Shown here piece by piece: positions 12,301-24,427 of a stretch of DNA of 60,000 nucleotides. The DNA is taken from the NCBI RefSeq assembly GCF_001949145.1, contig NW_019091416.1:2953390-3013389 (forward strand), written 5' to 3'. This DNA comes from Acanthaster planci (taxonomy: Eukaryota > Echinodermata > Asteroidea > Valvatida > Acanthasteridae). The translations under genes and the position numbers were made by a program. The notes beneath the pieces were generated by a model, which was given only the letters and a program-made list of their open reading frames with translations, was not told the DNA's origin and searched no databases. The stretch's first letter is position 1. Each line of letters begins with the position of its first letter.

Positions 12301-13379
12301 TAGCAGTGGACACGTGCATGATACCTTGAGGACGCGCGGGCAACTATTCGACTGTCTCTAAATGGGTGAAAAATTGAATCACAAAATGCGCTGTGCCTTG
12401 TAATAAAATTATGCGCATACGAATATGTGAATTATAAAACGATGGGCACATAGGGATCGCGTGGACCCAGTTTTGGAGATAAGATACACGTGTATAGATT
12501 TCTGCACTGTTACTGTAGACAAATTATGACAGCGATTAATGCCAGTACTGTCCAACGTGTAATTGCATACCCCTATATTAAAATTCATCACTGGTCAAAC
12601 TTAAAAGAGCGCATTTCAACATGAAGTGTTGAATCTTGTCTTGTTTATTGGTCGCTGTCGCGTTACATGCATTAAAACGTGCAAGTGCAATAGCTGGTAT
12701 AGACTATAGGCCGAGTGCAATTATTGTTTTCGTTCGTGATCTTCTTATTGGTAGATCATTATGAGCAATGATATGGATTGTAAATATTATTGTTAACCAA
12801 AATATGAGTCAAAAGAACTGGCCGAGTAGGTGTATTTTTCAGGAAATACTATCGTCTTTGGACTTCATTTTAAAGGCGCGACTGAGCCTAATTTGAGACC
12901 AATCGGAAATGCCGTCTTAATCAAGGTTTTGGAGGGCTGCGACGGCATCCAATCAGAACGCTCGTTATATATCGCTGACACGTTGTGCAACATGCTCTGT
13001 AGAACGTCACCTTTATCGTATTTTTGATTCAAAGTCTCGTTCACATCCAGCTTAGTTCTGTATTGATGTTTCCCTAGCTGTAATTATTTGTGTCGTATTA
13101 CGGCCTTTGAATTTTGTGCATTAACTGTCAAGAAATCCTGTTGGTCATTTTCGGGCAAAATAATGATCCTTCGAGATTCGTAACTGTTATAGGACGGGAC
13201 GTTTTGCAGACAGCAGAGGCTATAAACCGTAATTGTATGAATATCACACGCAGTATGATAAATGGACGGATGCAGCGCTACACAGGGAGACGGAATAAGG
13301 AGTGTCATTAGGCCCATCAGCAGTTCTCAATTTCAAATCGAGTTGTCTACGTTTATTTGTTGCATGTGGACCGTGTATG
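12301..13379. other. 5' flanking DNA, no supported feature
   Basis: Non-coding DNA between the ETS cluster and the promoter-proximal CpG region. A short GC-richer patch with an ATTGG/CCAAT pair occurs at 12880-13000. I see nothing else that can be supported. Confidence 0.5.
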
Positions 13380-14032
13380 CCCAGAAGACAAGACGACGCA
13401 CGCGTAGCGGTGTGGAACAACCCCCCAGGCCCGTCATTGGCTAGCGTGAATTTGATGTCACTCCCCCCGGAGGAAAACAGCGCGGCGGCGCTGTTACTGC
13501 ATCACCGCTACGCCGCTGCCTCTGCCACGGCAGTTCGTACGCACCAGGCATGCGTATCTACCGCGTGCCTGTGAAAACGTGCAACTGCACAACAAACTAT
13601 GCTTTTTTGCGTGTGACTGTGTTTGGTCACCGCGCCACGTTTCAATCAGCCGGGCAATTAAACCCTTAACAAAAGCAAGCAGGGACCCACCGCAGACCAG
13701 CAAGTAGTTTTGAGGCAGCAGTCTTTTTGTCAAGGGGTTTGACTGTAGGCATAAGAGTGACAGGGTATATGAAAAATTGCAACCAACCGCTATTAAGGTG
13801 CTATAATAACGCAGTGTGTTATCGTCGACCCGATGTCACATTGAGCGCTGGCACTCTTCGTAGCTGATAGCTTGTAACATTGTTGACTTCAGCCATTCGG
13901 ACCACCGGAGTCTCGAGCAAAGACATCCCTAAGTCAAAATAAATGTGTTGCTAAAGTCAACTGAGAGACGAACACGGCACCGTGTCGACCTTTAGGGTTA
14001 CGCACGGGCTGATAGGAGCTCCACGCCCCGCC
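13380..14032 (+). promoter_or_regulatory. Promoter-proximal CpG-rich region and 5' UTR of UNCX
   Basis: The 650 bases before the start codon are richer in CpG than the surroundings, especially 13390-13580. They contain an inverted CCAAT box (attgg at 13436-13440). A TATA-like TATAATAA sits at 13802-13809. An initiator-like TCACATT lies at 13836-13842, about 36 bases after the first T of the TATA-like box, slightly longer than the usual spacing. If used, this would give a 5' UTR of about 195 bases. A non-coding upstream exon cannot be excluded. The start codon is constrained by the in-frame TAA at 13952. Confidence 0.35.
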
Positions 14033-14285
14033 ATGGATTCGCCTATCGTCGGTGGACAGTTGCCGCACTCACTCGGACCTCTCGGACTGTACGCCTTCGG
14101 CTCACCGGGGCTCGGATTCCCCAGCTCTCGCGCCTTCGACTTCGGGCTGCCGGTGTCGTCAGCCTCCACCGGGGCCTTCTCGCCGGACGGCTTCCTGGCG
14201 AAAGGCTCACAGCTGAGCGATGTGTCGTCTTGCGGGTCCAGCGTGTCCAAGGCCAAAGCCAGCCCCGGTGGGGAATCAATGCTGG
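14033..14285 (+). CDS. UNCX: UNCX (unc-4 family) homeobox gene, coding exon 1
   Basis: This exon encodes residues 1-84 plus the first base of codon 85. The start is the ATG at 14033, in a strong context (cgccATGg). It is the first ATG after an in-frame TAA at 13952-13954, so no longer N-terminus in this exon is possible from an ATG. The segment is Gly/Ser/Pro/Phe-rich and has no folded domain. Residues 49-55 read FSPDGFL, at the place where vertebrate UNCX has an FSIDGLL eh1-like repression motif, so this looks like a diverged form of it. The exon ends at a consensus donor, G|GTGAGT, in phase 1. That matches the phase-2 remainder at the start of exon 2, and the split codon becomes GAC (Asp). 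The exon is much more GC-rich than the flanking DNA. The family assignment comes from exons 2 and 3; this exon is linked by splice phase, donor quality and the motif. Confidence 0.85.
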
Positions 14286-16017
14286 GTGAGTGGACTCTTC
14301 CTCCTTCTAGTGTTTCTATTTAATTATCTCAGTGATAGGAAAAACAGTTTTCGGTCAACCCGAGCATCATCATCAAAGAGTTCATCAGATAATATATATA
14401 ATTCATATCCTATAGACCAACCATTTCAATACGCGATCGTGGATAAACACAACCCACTCAGCAAATCTTCGATAAAATTGGCTTTAAATTGCAAATAGAA
14501 ATTCGTGGTTATAACCTATTATAGCTTTAACCTTAAATAAAGAAAATTATCTCTTCAATTGGTTGATTCCTATTTTAGCACAACTACTATTATTCCCATC
14601 ACGGACAAAGAGAGGAGCTTAAGTTTGAACTTACAAGATTGATATTTCGAAAAGAAAATGTCCATGTAGGTCTACATATTTCAGTACTACTTAGGCTAAT
14701 GCACCAGCCTGCATGAATAACATCAAGATCAAATCCATGCATTTATCATGGAAAACACACAAGGGCTTAATAATTTCTCTCATTGCTTTTTCAGTCAGTA
14801 CCCTCTGTTCAGACTGAGTTCGCAAAATAAAGTGAGTTGTGCGTCATGTCCTTAGCCGCAGTGTTGATGCCACATCTCATTCCGGAACATCATTTTGTCA
14901 GTTTGTTAGGGTTTGTTGAAATCAACTAATGACTGGCTGAGCTCTTGTTTGTTGTCCAAAAGTGCAAATAAATAATGCGATTTAAAAATCAGAGCGGCAC
15001 GGTAGAAATTGCGTGATTTTCTCATTGCCAATTATCGAAGAAATCGTACCGTGCAACCGTGTTTCCTCTTCCAAGGCATGAGGTCATGACAATGACTCAA
15101 CCTTTGTCTGAGCACCTCCCAAAATCCTCTTAGGCTCAGAGAAAAATCATCCTAATCCCTCTTTAGGATTCAGGGCACCTCACATCAGTCTAATTAGTTA
15201 ATAGCGGGTAATTCGGGTGTCTTTTTGCAGAGGGGATGTACCGCCCCGACGCCTGGCGCCAAGGGGGTCTTGAATTGGATAGATAGAGAGATAGTTCCTA
15301 ACTGGTTCATCTGCACTAAGGGAAGTCAATTTCACAGATTCTGTTGGAAATGATAGCAATTTGGTTCTATTGATATCACCTTTTCTTCTACTGAGCAGTT
15401 TCCATTGTCTAGGCCACTGACTGCAATGTAAAATGCGACAAGACAAGAAAAGAGAACACGCGTGCCTTAGAAAGGTGACTGATTTTCTGACAGAAAGAAG
15501 GAATGATTTTTTGAGAGAGAATCTCTCATAATTGAGTGAATAGCTGACATTGATAGTGCATAATGTGTCAACCGAGCATGCAATTTATTGTAAAATGACG
15601 TCTTTACAAATCGGGCCATGGACGCACGATAAATTTCCGGGTTTCCGGCTGTGCTGGACATAATGGCTGCATAATGCTATCAGAATAAAACACAGGCCTA
15701 ATATTGTTCTATTTCATTCACATTAAAGGCAATAACTAGACCAATTGACAGGAAATTGTATCATTAACACTTTGCTAATGAAATGGTTAATACAGGCTCG
15801 TTATTCTTGGACTTCATCCGCGTAAGGTGGCTTTTGTTTATAGAGTGGCAACTTTGTGACGTCCCACTGGGAGGTCAATAAATGACGCTTTGTTCAAGCC
15901 ATTTAGTTTAATTGGATTTGATGTTGTTGTTCCACTGAAATGATACGGATCTTCTTTTATATTTGTGTCTGTTCACTGACATGTAAGGAACAGGCGCGCC
16001 GCAATTGTAAGGATTCA

Positions 16018-16145
16018 AGTCACAACGCTGGGTTGGTGGTACATTATGAGCCAGTGATTTGTGCGTTGCGGTTTGTCGAAGGTTCGAATCCAGGCTGCCG
16101 GTATCCAGTCGCAAAAACAGTTTAAGCCGGTTCTTTTTTTTTTGT
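16018..16145 (+). repeat. Possible tRNA-derived SINE fragment
   Basis: A perfect pol III B-box GGTTCGAATCC lies at 16081-16091. It is preceded by a weak A-box-like TGGTGGTACAT and followed by a long T-run near 16132, as in a pol III terminator. The T-stem bases around the B-box do not pair well, so this is not an intact tRNA. No second copy was noticed in the window. Confidence 0.25.
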
Positions 16146-16479
16146 TAATGTGTTAATGAATGGTAGGGATTTGAAAGCTCACACCAGTCGCTTGTTGATT
16201 GCCGCAGCCAGACATTCTTGCAGTGCGCCATTTTCCGGGATTTTGCAGATGAAATGTAGCAGGTCTTGGTCGCACGCGACCGCTTTGTGCATGCCTCTTT
16301 CTGTTTGTCTGCCATAGTTAAACGGTGGCTTCTTGTCCTGGTTAGCGTTTGGTTTTTCCACCGTTCGCAAATAGATATGTGCCATTCGTTAACCTACACT
16401 ATAGCTAGGACTGGGGGAACAATCTTCTTTCAATTCCATTTAAGGGACTTACTCCTGGTACAGCTCTTTTCAATATCGG

Positions 16480-17110
16480 ACCCATTTCCCCACAAGCGAG
16501 CCCGTCAGATGACTTCTCCCCTGAAATGTTGTCGTAGACGACCAGAGAGCTGGAAGCCAGAAGTCACATGACAGGCTGGGTAATTGCGTCCCATCTAGCG
16601 TTCCTCTGATACTCTTTAACCAAGTTTTTTCTCCCCCGTGAGGAAAACTTGTCCCGGCCACGACGGCGGGCTGGTGACCTCCCTCGTGCAACAGCAGACG
16701 AACGCGGAGAAAACTCAAAGCCCACTATCAACATCATGGAAAAAAGCAGAGGGTGAAGAAGATTGCAGAAAGAGAGACAGCGCGCGGGAGACAGAAAAAG
16801 GGACTTGTTTCCCCGGAAATTAATAGGAAAAATCTGCCCGCAGGTCTGTTAGAGAACCTCTCGCCTTCCACCGTCATCGCGCACTGACGAAGGAAAGGAA
16901 TTTTGTCATATTAATTGAACCAAATCTGTTGCTTTCTGATACAATTTGTTTACTTTGGCCGCGGGGTGTGAGGGTAATTTTCCGCCGTCGACGGCCGGAA
17001 AGCAATACTGCGCCAACTCGGAAAACAAGTTAATTCCCAGTAAAGATAGATACCTAACCATCACGACGCCCCCCCCCCCAAAAAAAGGAGGAGGGGTTAA
17101 CATTCCCCGA
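16480..17110. promoter_or_regulatory. Candidate intronic enhancer (intron 1)
   Basis: This is a long purine- and CpG-mixed block with no coding signal. It carries GGTAATTGCG (16580), AATTAATAGG (16818), ATATTAATTGAAC (16909) and a CCGCCGTCGACGGCCGG near-palindrome (16982). It ends in a C-run/A-run (17069-17086). Its texture differs from the AT-leaning surroundings. Confidence 0.25.
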
Positions 17111-17219
17111 GCTTGTTATGTTTGGAGCGTATATGCGTTATTGTTTGAGATTTGTATACTTGCTTTAAGCTTCTCTGTATTAATCAAAGTGAGTCTGATC
17201 AGGAAAGCAAGTGTGTCTG

Positions 17220-17960
17220 GATAGTCGTGGCCATATGTCGTCTGTGTCGAGACCGAGCCTTTGACAGAAATCCCCCGCCGGCTCTTCTATCTATTTCTAC
17301 CCGCTTACCCCTGTGTTCGGAGCGCTCCAGACGATCGAGCCCTTCCAATGCATATATTCCACGAGTTGTCCCTTTTTCTGTGTGTTTTGGTTGTAAGGGG
17401 GGGGACCGGACTCTTACTCGAGGGGACGGCCCGAGGACACCGGCCATTCAGAACCCCGGTGATGAAAATGCATGAAGGGAGGAAAGGTGGAAGAAAGTGT
17501 CCCCGGCTCCGTCACAGTGTCGAGGAAGTCCCGCGGAATCATCGAGTATCCAATTTAGACAGCGAGAGCTGAAGGGAGCGAGGCAGGGGCGCGAGAAAGA
17601 TGAGAGCCCAGTCCGTTTGCATTCAATCATCCACTTTCAACCCCGGCAATGATTAGACGATTACAGCTCAAATTCAAAAGAGAAAAAATCCTTAAAGGGA
17701 AAAAATGAAGAAAAAAGAAGAGAGCCTCACACGTCAGAAGAATTATGAACAATGGAATTCAATCTTCCTTCCTCTTCTAACAAGTCGGCTTAATAATCCA
17801 AAATTGGATTTACCGGCGAGCTTGTGTCAGGTAAATTTATCATTTAAGGCTCACTTGACGGAGATTAGGCGGGAATATTCCGGCGGACTGTCAGCGGGTT
17901 ATTACGCCGCCCCCGGGTGGGTAAACCATCCTAGGCGCGGGCCGCGTACATAGATACTGA
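17220..17960. promoter_or_regulatory. Candidate intronic enhancer with paired TAATCC sites
   Basis: The region includes TTTGACAG (Meis-type core, about 17261) and GATTAGACGATTAC near 17650. AATCCAA (17795-17801) faces TTGGATT (17804-17810) across two bases, giving two head-to-head TAATCC-type homeodomain cores. A CpG-rich end (17880-17945) completes the island. No protein similarity is recognised. Confidence 0.3.
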
Positions 17961-19519
17961 ACAAAGAAGTACATCTATTGCTCCCGGCCATGAGATTCTT
18001 TTTCTTCGTCGTCTTCTCGCCTTCATTCTCCGTGTTTTTGCATTGGTGGTCGTTGCTCTCTTTCATCTTTAAATAGAAAGAAGGTAACGAACTCAATCAA
18101 AAGGGTTCCAAGAGAGATTTTTTTTACGCATCTACCTCAAAGTACCCCATATTTATAGTTGAACAATTTAACTTGACGGGTTTACATCTCGTGAAGACAT
18201 TGGGCCAGAAATGAGCGACTACGTTTCGGGAGGTAAGACTTGGTCGTCCGTCTGCTTCCTAAATGCTGATGCCCTCACACTGTCCTTTATGTTAACAATA
18301 AGAAATTGATATCACACTTACTACATTATTTTTGTTGGCGCAACTGGCTGTTATTTTATCATAAAAAGTCACAATTTTTCGAATTTCTTTTTACCATTCC
18401 TATTTCACATGGCATAATTGTTCCTGTTTGGAAACATGCAAGGACGAGATCAACTGTGTAAGTTCAACGACTCTGCTCCATCTGTTCCACCTTATCTCCC
18501 AAAAGGTGCATCGCCTTATAACCTCTCAAGCTCCTCGTGTCGTCACTTTTCAGTTTTTTGGTTTTTCGTAAAGAACGTTTGTTTACTAACAACATTCAGT
18601 TTTCGAAAATCTGAACTTGATTTTGGAGAAGTTAGATTCTTTAAGGCTCTCGTCGACACAACTTCATTGTGTGTCAAAATTACTTACAAGTGCAGCTGAT
18701 GTTTGTAAATATGATTTCAATAAGATTTGATTCTAAGATGATTTGGAAGCAAGCCAGATTTTAAGTGCTTGTTCAGTAGACTTCCCTCCCATCCACAGCT
18801 CACATGATATCGATTAAAATTGATTAAATAAAATCGAAATGTGAAATGATTTTTGAGATATCCTGGTGGCGTGGCTTGCATGATCAATTCCTTGTTCCTG
18901 TTTTACGTTTGAAGACATTTAAAAAATATTTCTTGGACATATGGCTTTCGGAATTTGAACGTTTCCAATCATGTGAAATGAAAATGTGGAAAGACCATAA
19001 TGTAAAAGAGACCTATCTATACGATTAAATTATTGTCACTACTTTTTATTTAGTTTTGCAGGACATTTTGAATGCGGTATAATTCATTCCCTTATGACGG
19101 TCGAGTTCACAGCTTGCATTTTCACTGTTCGCCGACCCTGCAACACGGACAGCAAGAATATGATTTGTATCAATATAAACCGTGTCCACAAAAAATCCTA
19201 AATCCGCGTTTAAAGTTTCTCATGTAACATCATACACCCGGATCAGTTCCGGAGCCCGCGACTACTCGTCCGGACGGCTCATCCGGCTTAGCCGTCGAAT
19301 CTCCCCGCGTCGCCCTTACGTGACTTACAAGCCGAAAAACCAACTCGCCCTCGCTTCTACGTTCAAATTGAAATACGCCCAAATGAATCAATAAGGTAGC
19401 CGTGACATGTGTTTTCTTTATTCCAGAAGGACTGCCCAACTGGTCTTTTTAATTTTTATTCCATTTTTTTTCTTTCTTTAATGCAGCTCGAATTTCACTG
19501 TCAGCGCGGATAATCTTTG

Positions 19520-19900
19520 ACCTGATTTCATTTGTGGCACCTAATTACCTCCACGTTCCCCTGTTAATCTATCAAGTTATTATTTTCTGTCTTTGCCTGC
19601 ACTCTTCCTTAATTACGGTCAGGTTTAACATACTGCGTCCCTTTTCCAAGCACTGATCGAATCTGCCAAATTAGCTCAGTGCTGGACCCCCGCGTATTAA
19701 CGCCTACGACGAGAATTATGTTGCAAACGAGCAGTTCTGTCTGCAAAGTTTTAAGAGAGCAACGACGTGTTTGTTTTCATTTGTTTTTTCTTTCCTCTGG
19801 AATTGCAAACCATTTATGCCAACTGAGCTCAATTAGGCATTCGTTAAATATGTATCCATTGCATTTAAATATCTTAAGACTCAAAGGTGCCAGGTGGGTA
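19520..19900. promoter_or_regulatory. Candidate intronic enhancer rich in TAAT cores
   Basis: Repeated TAAT/ATTA cores (CCTAATTACC near 19540, TTAATTACGG near 19609, CAATTAGGC near 19830, and others) mix with CATTTGTTTT Sox-like and CATTTAAATA motifs in non-coding sequence. It resembles a homeodomain-bound regulatory element, judged by eye. Confidence 0.25.
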
Positions 19901-20267
19901 GCCATTTCATTATGTATCTTCCTTGATTGGCTTTTTTTTTCGATAGTGGAGGCACTAAAAACCGACAAGCTTGTCGATGACAGTTTTTGAGTGGAGAGGG
20001 ATGCCTTCGTGGCATTGATATGAATAAATGATTTCACTGCGGATGATTTGAAATATTAAATTAGGTTCAATTGTCTGTTAATTGCGTTCTTGGTAGGTTC
20101 ACGGACGATCCGTAAAGTGCATTTCTCTCGTTGTTTGCCAAGCTTTTCGGTCTAGTCTGCGACCTTGCCAACGATACCAAAAGTTGCAGAGTCAAGCTGT
20201 CTCCCAGATGTCCTTGAAATTGTAGACAGGGAAAAAGTGTTCCGTGTGGGTAAATTTGGCAAGAAGA

Positions 20268-20475
20268 ATTCGACGCCGTTACTGCTGTGGTACCTCGTCG
20301 TTGACAGGTGGTACGCGCGCGTTCGATGCCTCGTCGACTAACAGGCTGCTTTGACAAAATCCTGTCCAATGCGCGCGCACGTGTAAGAGCTGAGTGTATC
20401 GCAGTACTGTCGTCTCCCTTGAACGTTGTTTTCGGTTATCCAGAATTCTAAGACTATGTGGCAGTCGGCGATTGC
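20268..20475 (+). repeat. Dispersed repeat family, copy 1
   Basis: This copy matches the segments at 51990-52215 (same strand) and 44897-45095 (opposite strand). Shared blocks are TTACTGC.GTGGTA, a core around GTACGCGCGCGTT (20311-20323), ATGCCTC, TATCGCAGT and CCAGAAT. It is diverged, non-coding, and lies in intron 1 of UNCX. Confidence 0.7.
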
Positions 20476-21159
20476 GTGAGATTGGTCATTGTACTTCGGG
20501 AGAGCTTCCTTGGGACGTTGGCTGCTTGTTGCGCTTGGGCCGTGACGTCAGCTCATTTCCAGTTCTTGGCACCGATGTGTTTAAAATCAAATGTCTCTGT
20601 GCGATTCGTTCTTTCAGTGAGTGCAGACGACGAAAGCTACCAACGGCTCCTGGACTAGCTCCATGATTAATATTAGCGTAGCAAAACCAACACAGATGTC
20701 GCGATAGAAGCTGGATGATGAGGTAATCGGTGCTCAAACTACTTGTCAATTAACGATAATTTAGCTCAGAAAGGCTGTCTATAACATGCATTTAGAAACA
20801 CTTCCCCAGAGGCTCCATGATACGTGAAGAAAGACCACGAACGATGGCAGGACGATATCACCCAACGCAGAAATACCCGCATGACAATGATACAGCAAGC
20901 GGTGCGTGTTTGCACACTGTCAGGATGATTCTTGTTACAATTACACACATCATTTCCAGATTCTTTTCTGTCGAAAACCCCAAAGCTGATGCTTAAACAA
21001 CTTATGTTTATCACAACTGTTTTGCATACACAGACAAGCGATTTAAGACACTGGGAATTGGCTTTTAACTGCAGTTTATATTGGCTACCTTCCAGAATGT
21101 GTGCTTATCTGCTCTAACCTAGTCCTGCAACAAAGTCTGCCTATCTTTGTTGAAATTAC

Positions 21160-21640
21160 GCCTCAATAAATCCATCCCGTTCTCACGCGAGGCACTTAAT
21201 AGGAAAACTTTCCGTGCGCTCTGCTCTATCCATATTTAACGATCGCAGAGGGAGTTTTTGAAAAGATACGTGCCCCTCTGAAAAATATAGCAGCAATTAG
21301 TGGATCTCCGGGCCTAAAGTAGAGAGTGAGCGAGCTCGATTTTTAATCACTTACGCCGTTGTCGCAATGCAGGCATTTAATGTACTTCTGCATAATTAAT
21401 TTCAAATGAGGTAAATTGTTTTGGCCGCCAGCACAGGCCCTGATGCACGTTTTCAGCACGCGGTTGCGCTGCGGCTGTCACGGCCTCATGCATAATTCAT
21501 CGTTGCGTTTAATTATGCAGAGCTGTGGGGGATGATAACGAAATTGACCATGCGGGTGGGGGGGCGAGATGGCATGAATTATTCAGCAGCGCCGTTACAG
21601 CCCTTGCACCGTGTAATGAATACTATGCACGTCGGGCACG
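21160..21640. promoter_or_regulatory. Candidate intronic enhancer with POU-type site cluster
   Basis: GCATAATT occurs at 21390-21397 and 21490-21497, its reverse complement AATTATGC at 21511-21518, and the palindrome TGAATTATTCA at 21575-21585. All are POU/octamer-like. They sit in a CpG-containing block with GGCCGCCAGCACAGGCCC and GCGGCTGTCACGG segments. No coding potential is seen. This is the strongest-looking enhancer candidate in intron 1. Confidence 0.4.
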
Positions 21641-24396
21641 ATCCTAACAAGTAAGTCCTAAGTTCCCCCAAACTCGTTTGAAGCTGACATGCCTCCAAAG
21701 ATTACACAATGGAAATTCGCTCATCTTATCTTGATGGTTTCTCCTTGATGTCCGTATTACTCAGGCTTATCATGCGAGCGATGCGTGAAAATGAGATGCT
21801 AGTCGCTGTTTTCAAAATACATAAACAACACGAATTGTTCGAAAAATGCCCAAGGACCTCATTTCGTAAAATCAGATCACCGATGGCTGACCCATATTGC
21901 TGGTTATGGTGTTCTTAAGATCAAAAATGCGGTCGTATGAAAGATTTATCCCTCCTGACCGTCAAAACTAAATGAAGCCTTGCCCACTTAGAACTCGGCC
22001 TGCTAGTCTCCGCAGTGGTGGCCAGTGCGTTCAATAGCAGTCTTATTATTTGTACACTGCGAAAATATGATACTTCTTCCTTTAAGATGTATTTGGCGCC
22101 AAAATACTCGCAGCGATAAGTGTGGCCAATGAATACGCGTATGGTCCCTTCATACGGTAGGCGTCGATGTTCCCTTGCAACATCTGCACTTCTCAAGAAA
22201 ACATTGCGTCGTTACCTCCATGTGCTCGTTCCTAATTACCATCGCCTATTTTTCTAATCTACTCGCTACCTCTAAGGAGTTTGAATGGCTCTCGAAATGT
22301 GTACTTTTGGAGGACTTTTTGAGAAGCAAGATGTATTGATATAAACAGGCAATGATTCATTGCTTTCCTTCTTTAACTTAGCCCTTTTTTCTCGCTTCCA
22401 CCTCTGCCCCTTTGGTGACTTCATGTCCCATTCCAAAGCTTGTGTTTCGCTGGCACATCTTTAAAATATATTTAAATCAACTTAGCGAAAGGGAGAATAA
22501 TTGATTGCCACTTTGTTTACTCCCCACAAGGAAGACAAAGGCAGTTAAGAAAAAAACAACCTTTGCAGAGGGTCCAAGATCATCATCGTTTTGGCTGGAC
22601 CTTCGCACAGATAGCCTGGCACAGACCAAGACAGACAAGACGGATAAACACACGCGCGGTTTTGTTTTCTTCTGTGCCCGAGTTCGTGCGAAGCTTCATC
22701 ACCAAAACACAAGAGTTTAAAGACTTGGAGGACAGCACACACACACGGTCGATTGTTGAGATGGATAACCCTAATCATAGTGGCCACAAAAACCAACCGG
22801 CCGTGACCCACGGCCAAATGATGTCTCATCTTATCGGCAACATCAATTACGCTAAATGGCCCGTTGCTCTGTCCCCCACCCCTCCAACCGCTTCGCGTGA
22901 ACAGTTCCCCCGCCCCCCCCCGCCAGCTGCCCGTGTCGTCCGCTGCCACGCTCAGACCCCCCTCCCCTTCCCCTAAAAAAGTGTCAAAAATAATTACCCG
23001 CCTGAAAAAAAAGAGAGAGAGAGAAAAAAGTTTTTACGTGCATGGCTGCGATGTTGTCTGTTCGCAGGCGCGCCGACCTTGACTGCTGAGCGATCGGATT
23101 GGTCGACGTGTGCGTCCAGGAAAGCCTTGCTTACAATTAACGCGCGTTGATTAATACTGTATCATTCCCATTGTGCCTTTTTTGTGGTTAAAGGTTTTGC
23201 CTGGGTGATTTTTCAAAATTAAAGGAAAAAACCTTCATTGTGTCCCTTTTGTTCAAAAAGGGTGCGGGTGCTCACCCCGCGCATGCCAACCATGAAACTA
23301 CTATGCTATGAGTCTTTGTGTAAAACAGAGTTGAATTTCATTCACTTGTCTTATTTAGTCTCTTATCCGTAATATATCTATTGACAGTGTTTGGAAGAGG
23401 ACCGTCCAGTTACATAAAATTACCGGCACTGAGGTCTGCAGTTCCTCAGCTTCAGAAAAAAAACATTGTTTGCAAAAAACTGAAGCACGTGCATCGAAAA
23501 GAAAACCGTTCTCTGTTTCATGATCATCCAACCACAATAAACAGTAACCACAAAAGGTTTAAGATGCTGGAAAAATCTTCAATTTGGGAACGCCGTCACC
23601 ATCATTTGTCCCTCCGTGAACTCCAACAGTCCGGCTTGGGAAGGACATCATGACTGTTCACTGGCCTGATTAATAGGCCTATCTTCTGTGGCCAGTGCAT
23701 TGTTTTAGTCATTTAGTGAGACCTCGGAGCGATATCGTTTCCAATCGTACTGTGCTTTTATCTCCTGAATTTTTAATTGTCTCTTAATCATTACTAGGAC
23801 TTAGGCATTAATGGGCATGACGCGATGATTGTGCCGATGACAAGCAACAGGAATCGACCTTGAACCGAATTAGCAGACGCAATTAGCAACATTAGTCTTG
23901 TTTTCAGCCTTTCCCTATCCGACTTATCTGGAATTCTTATGGTAAGGTGGCTTTCTAGTGTCATGAATTGAAAGCATCCTCTGGTGAAACATCCATTTTC
24001 GTTTTTAGCCAGAGAAGTGAAAAAAGAGTGCGTGGAAAATGAAAAACAGAGATACTAAAGTTGTTGGTTTTTATTTAGTTCAGATGAATGTGATATCCAA
24101 CTGTTGTTGCCTCACCTCTGTTCCTACGTGATTTCAACACCAACCCCATGATGCCCACTCTTTGGAGCCAGCCTTCCTAAAAGTTGGTCAGATTTCACCC
24201 AAACTTTATCCGCAATCATAATTTCATGTCAAATGTCGCCGAAAATAGTATTCCTTAACATATAACTAACTTTTCACGTGCATCTTTACATTATTATATT
24301 ACTATTATTACATTTAGTCTATTTTTTTTTCTTTTTTGAGCAAAAACTTCCACATTCTTCTAGTTGATTGTCTGTCCTCGGTTTCAGCATCTCAGG

Positions 24397-24427
24397 TTGT
24401 GTTCTTCCCAGTATAGGAAGAACACAA
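24397..24427. repeat. Perfect 12-bp hairpin
   Basis: TTGTGTTCTTCC (24397-24408) and GGAAGAACACAA (24416-24427) are exact reverse complements around a 7-base loop. It is an isolated structure; neither miRNA-like length nor a transposon border is evident. Confidence 0.8.

Noticed and set aside
13302-13574. Possible extra upstream coding exon of UNCX (Ala/His/Leu-rich frame)
   Set aside because: The Ala-rich frame comes from CpG-rich triplets. Exon 1 already has its own ATG behind an in-frame stop, and no donor joining this frame to exon 1 was convincing.
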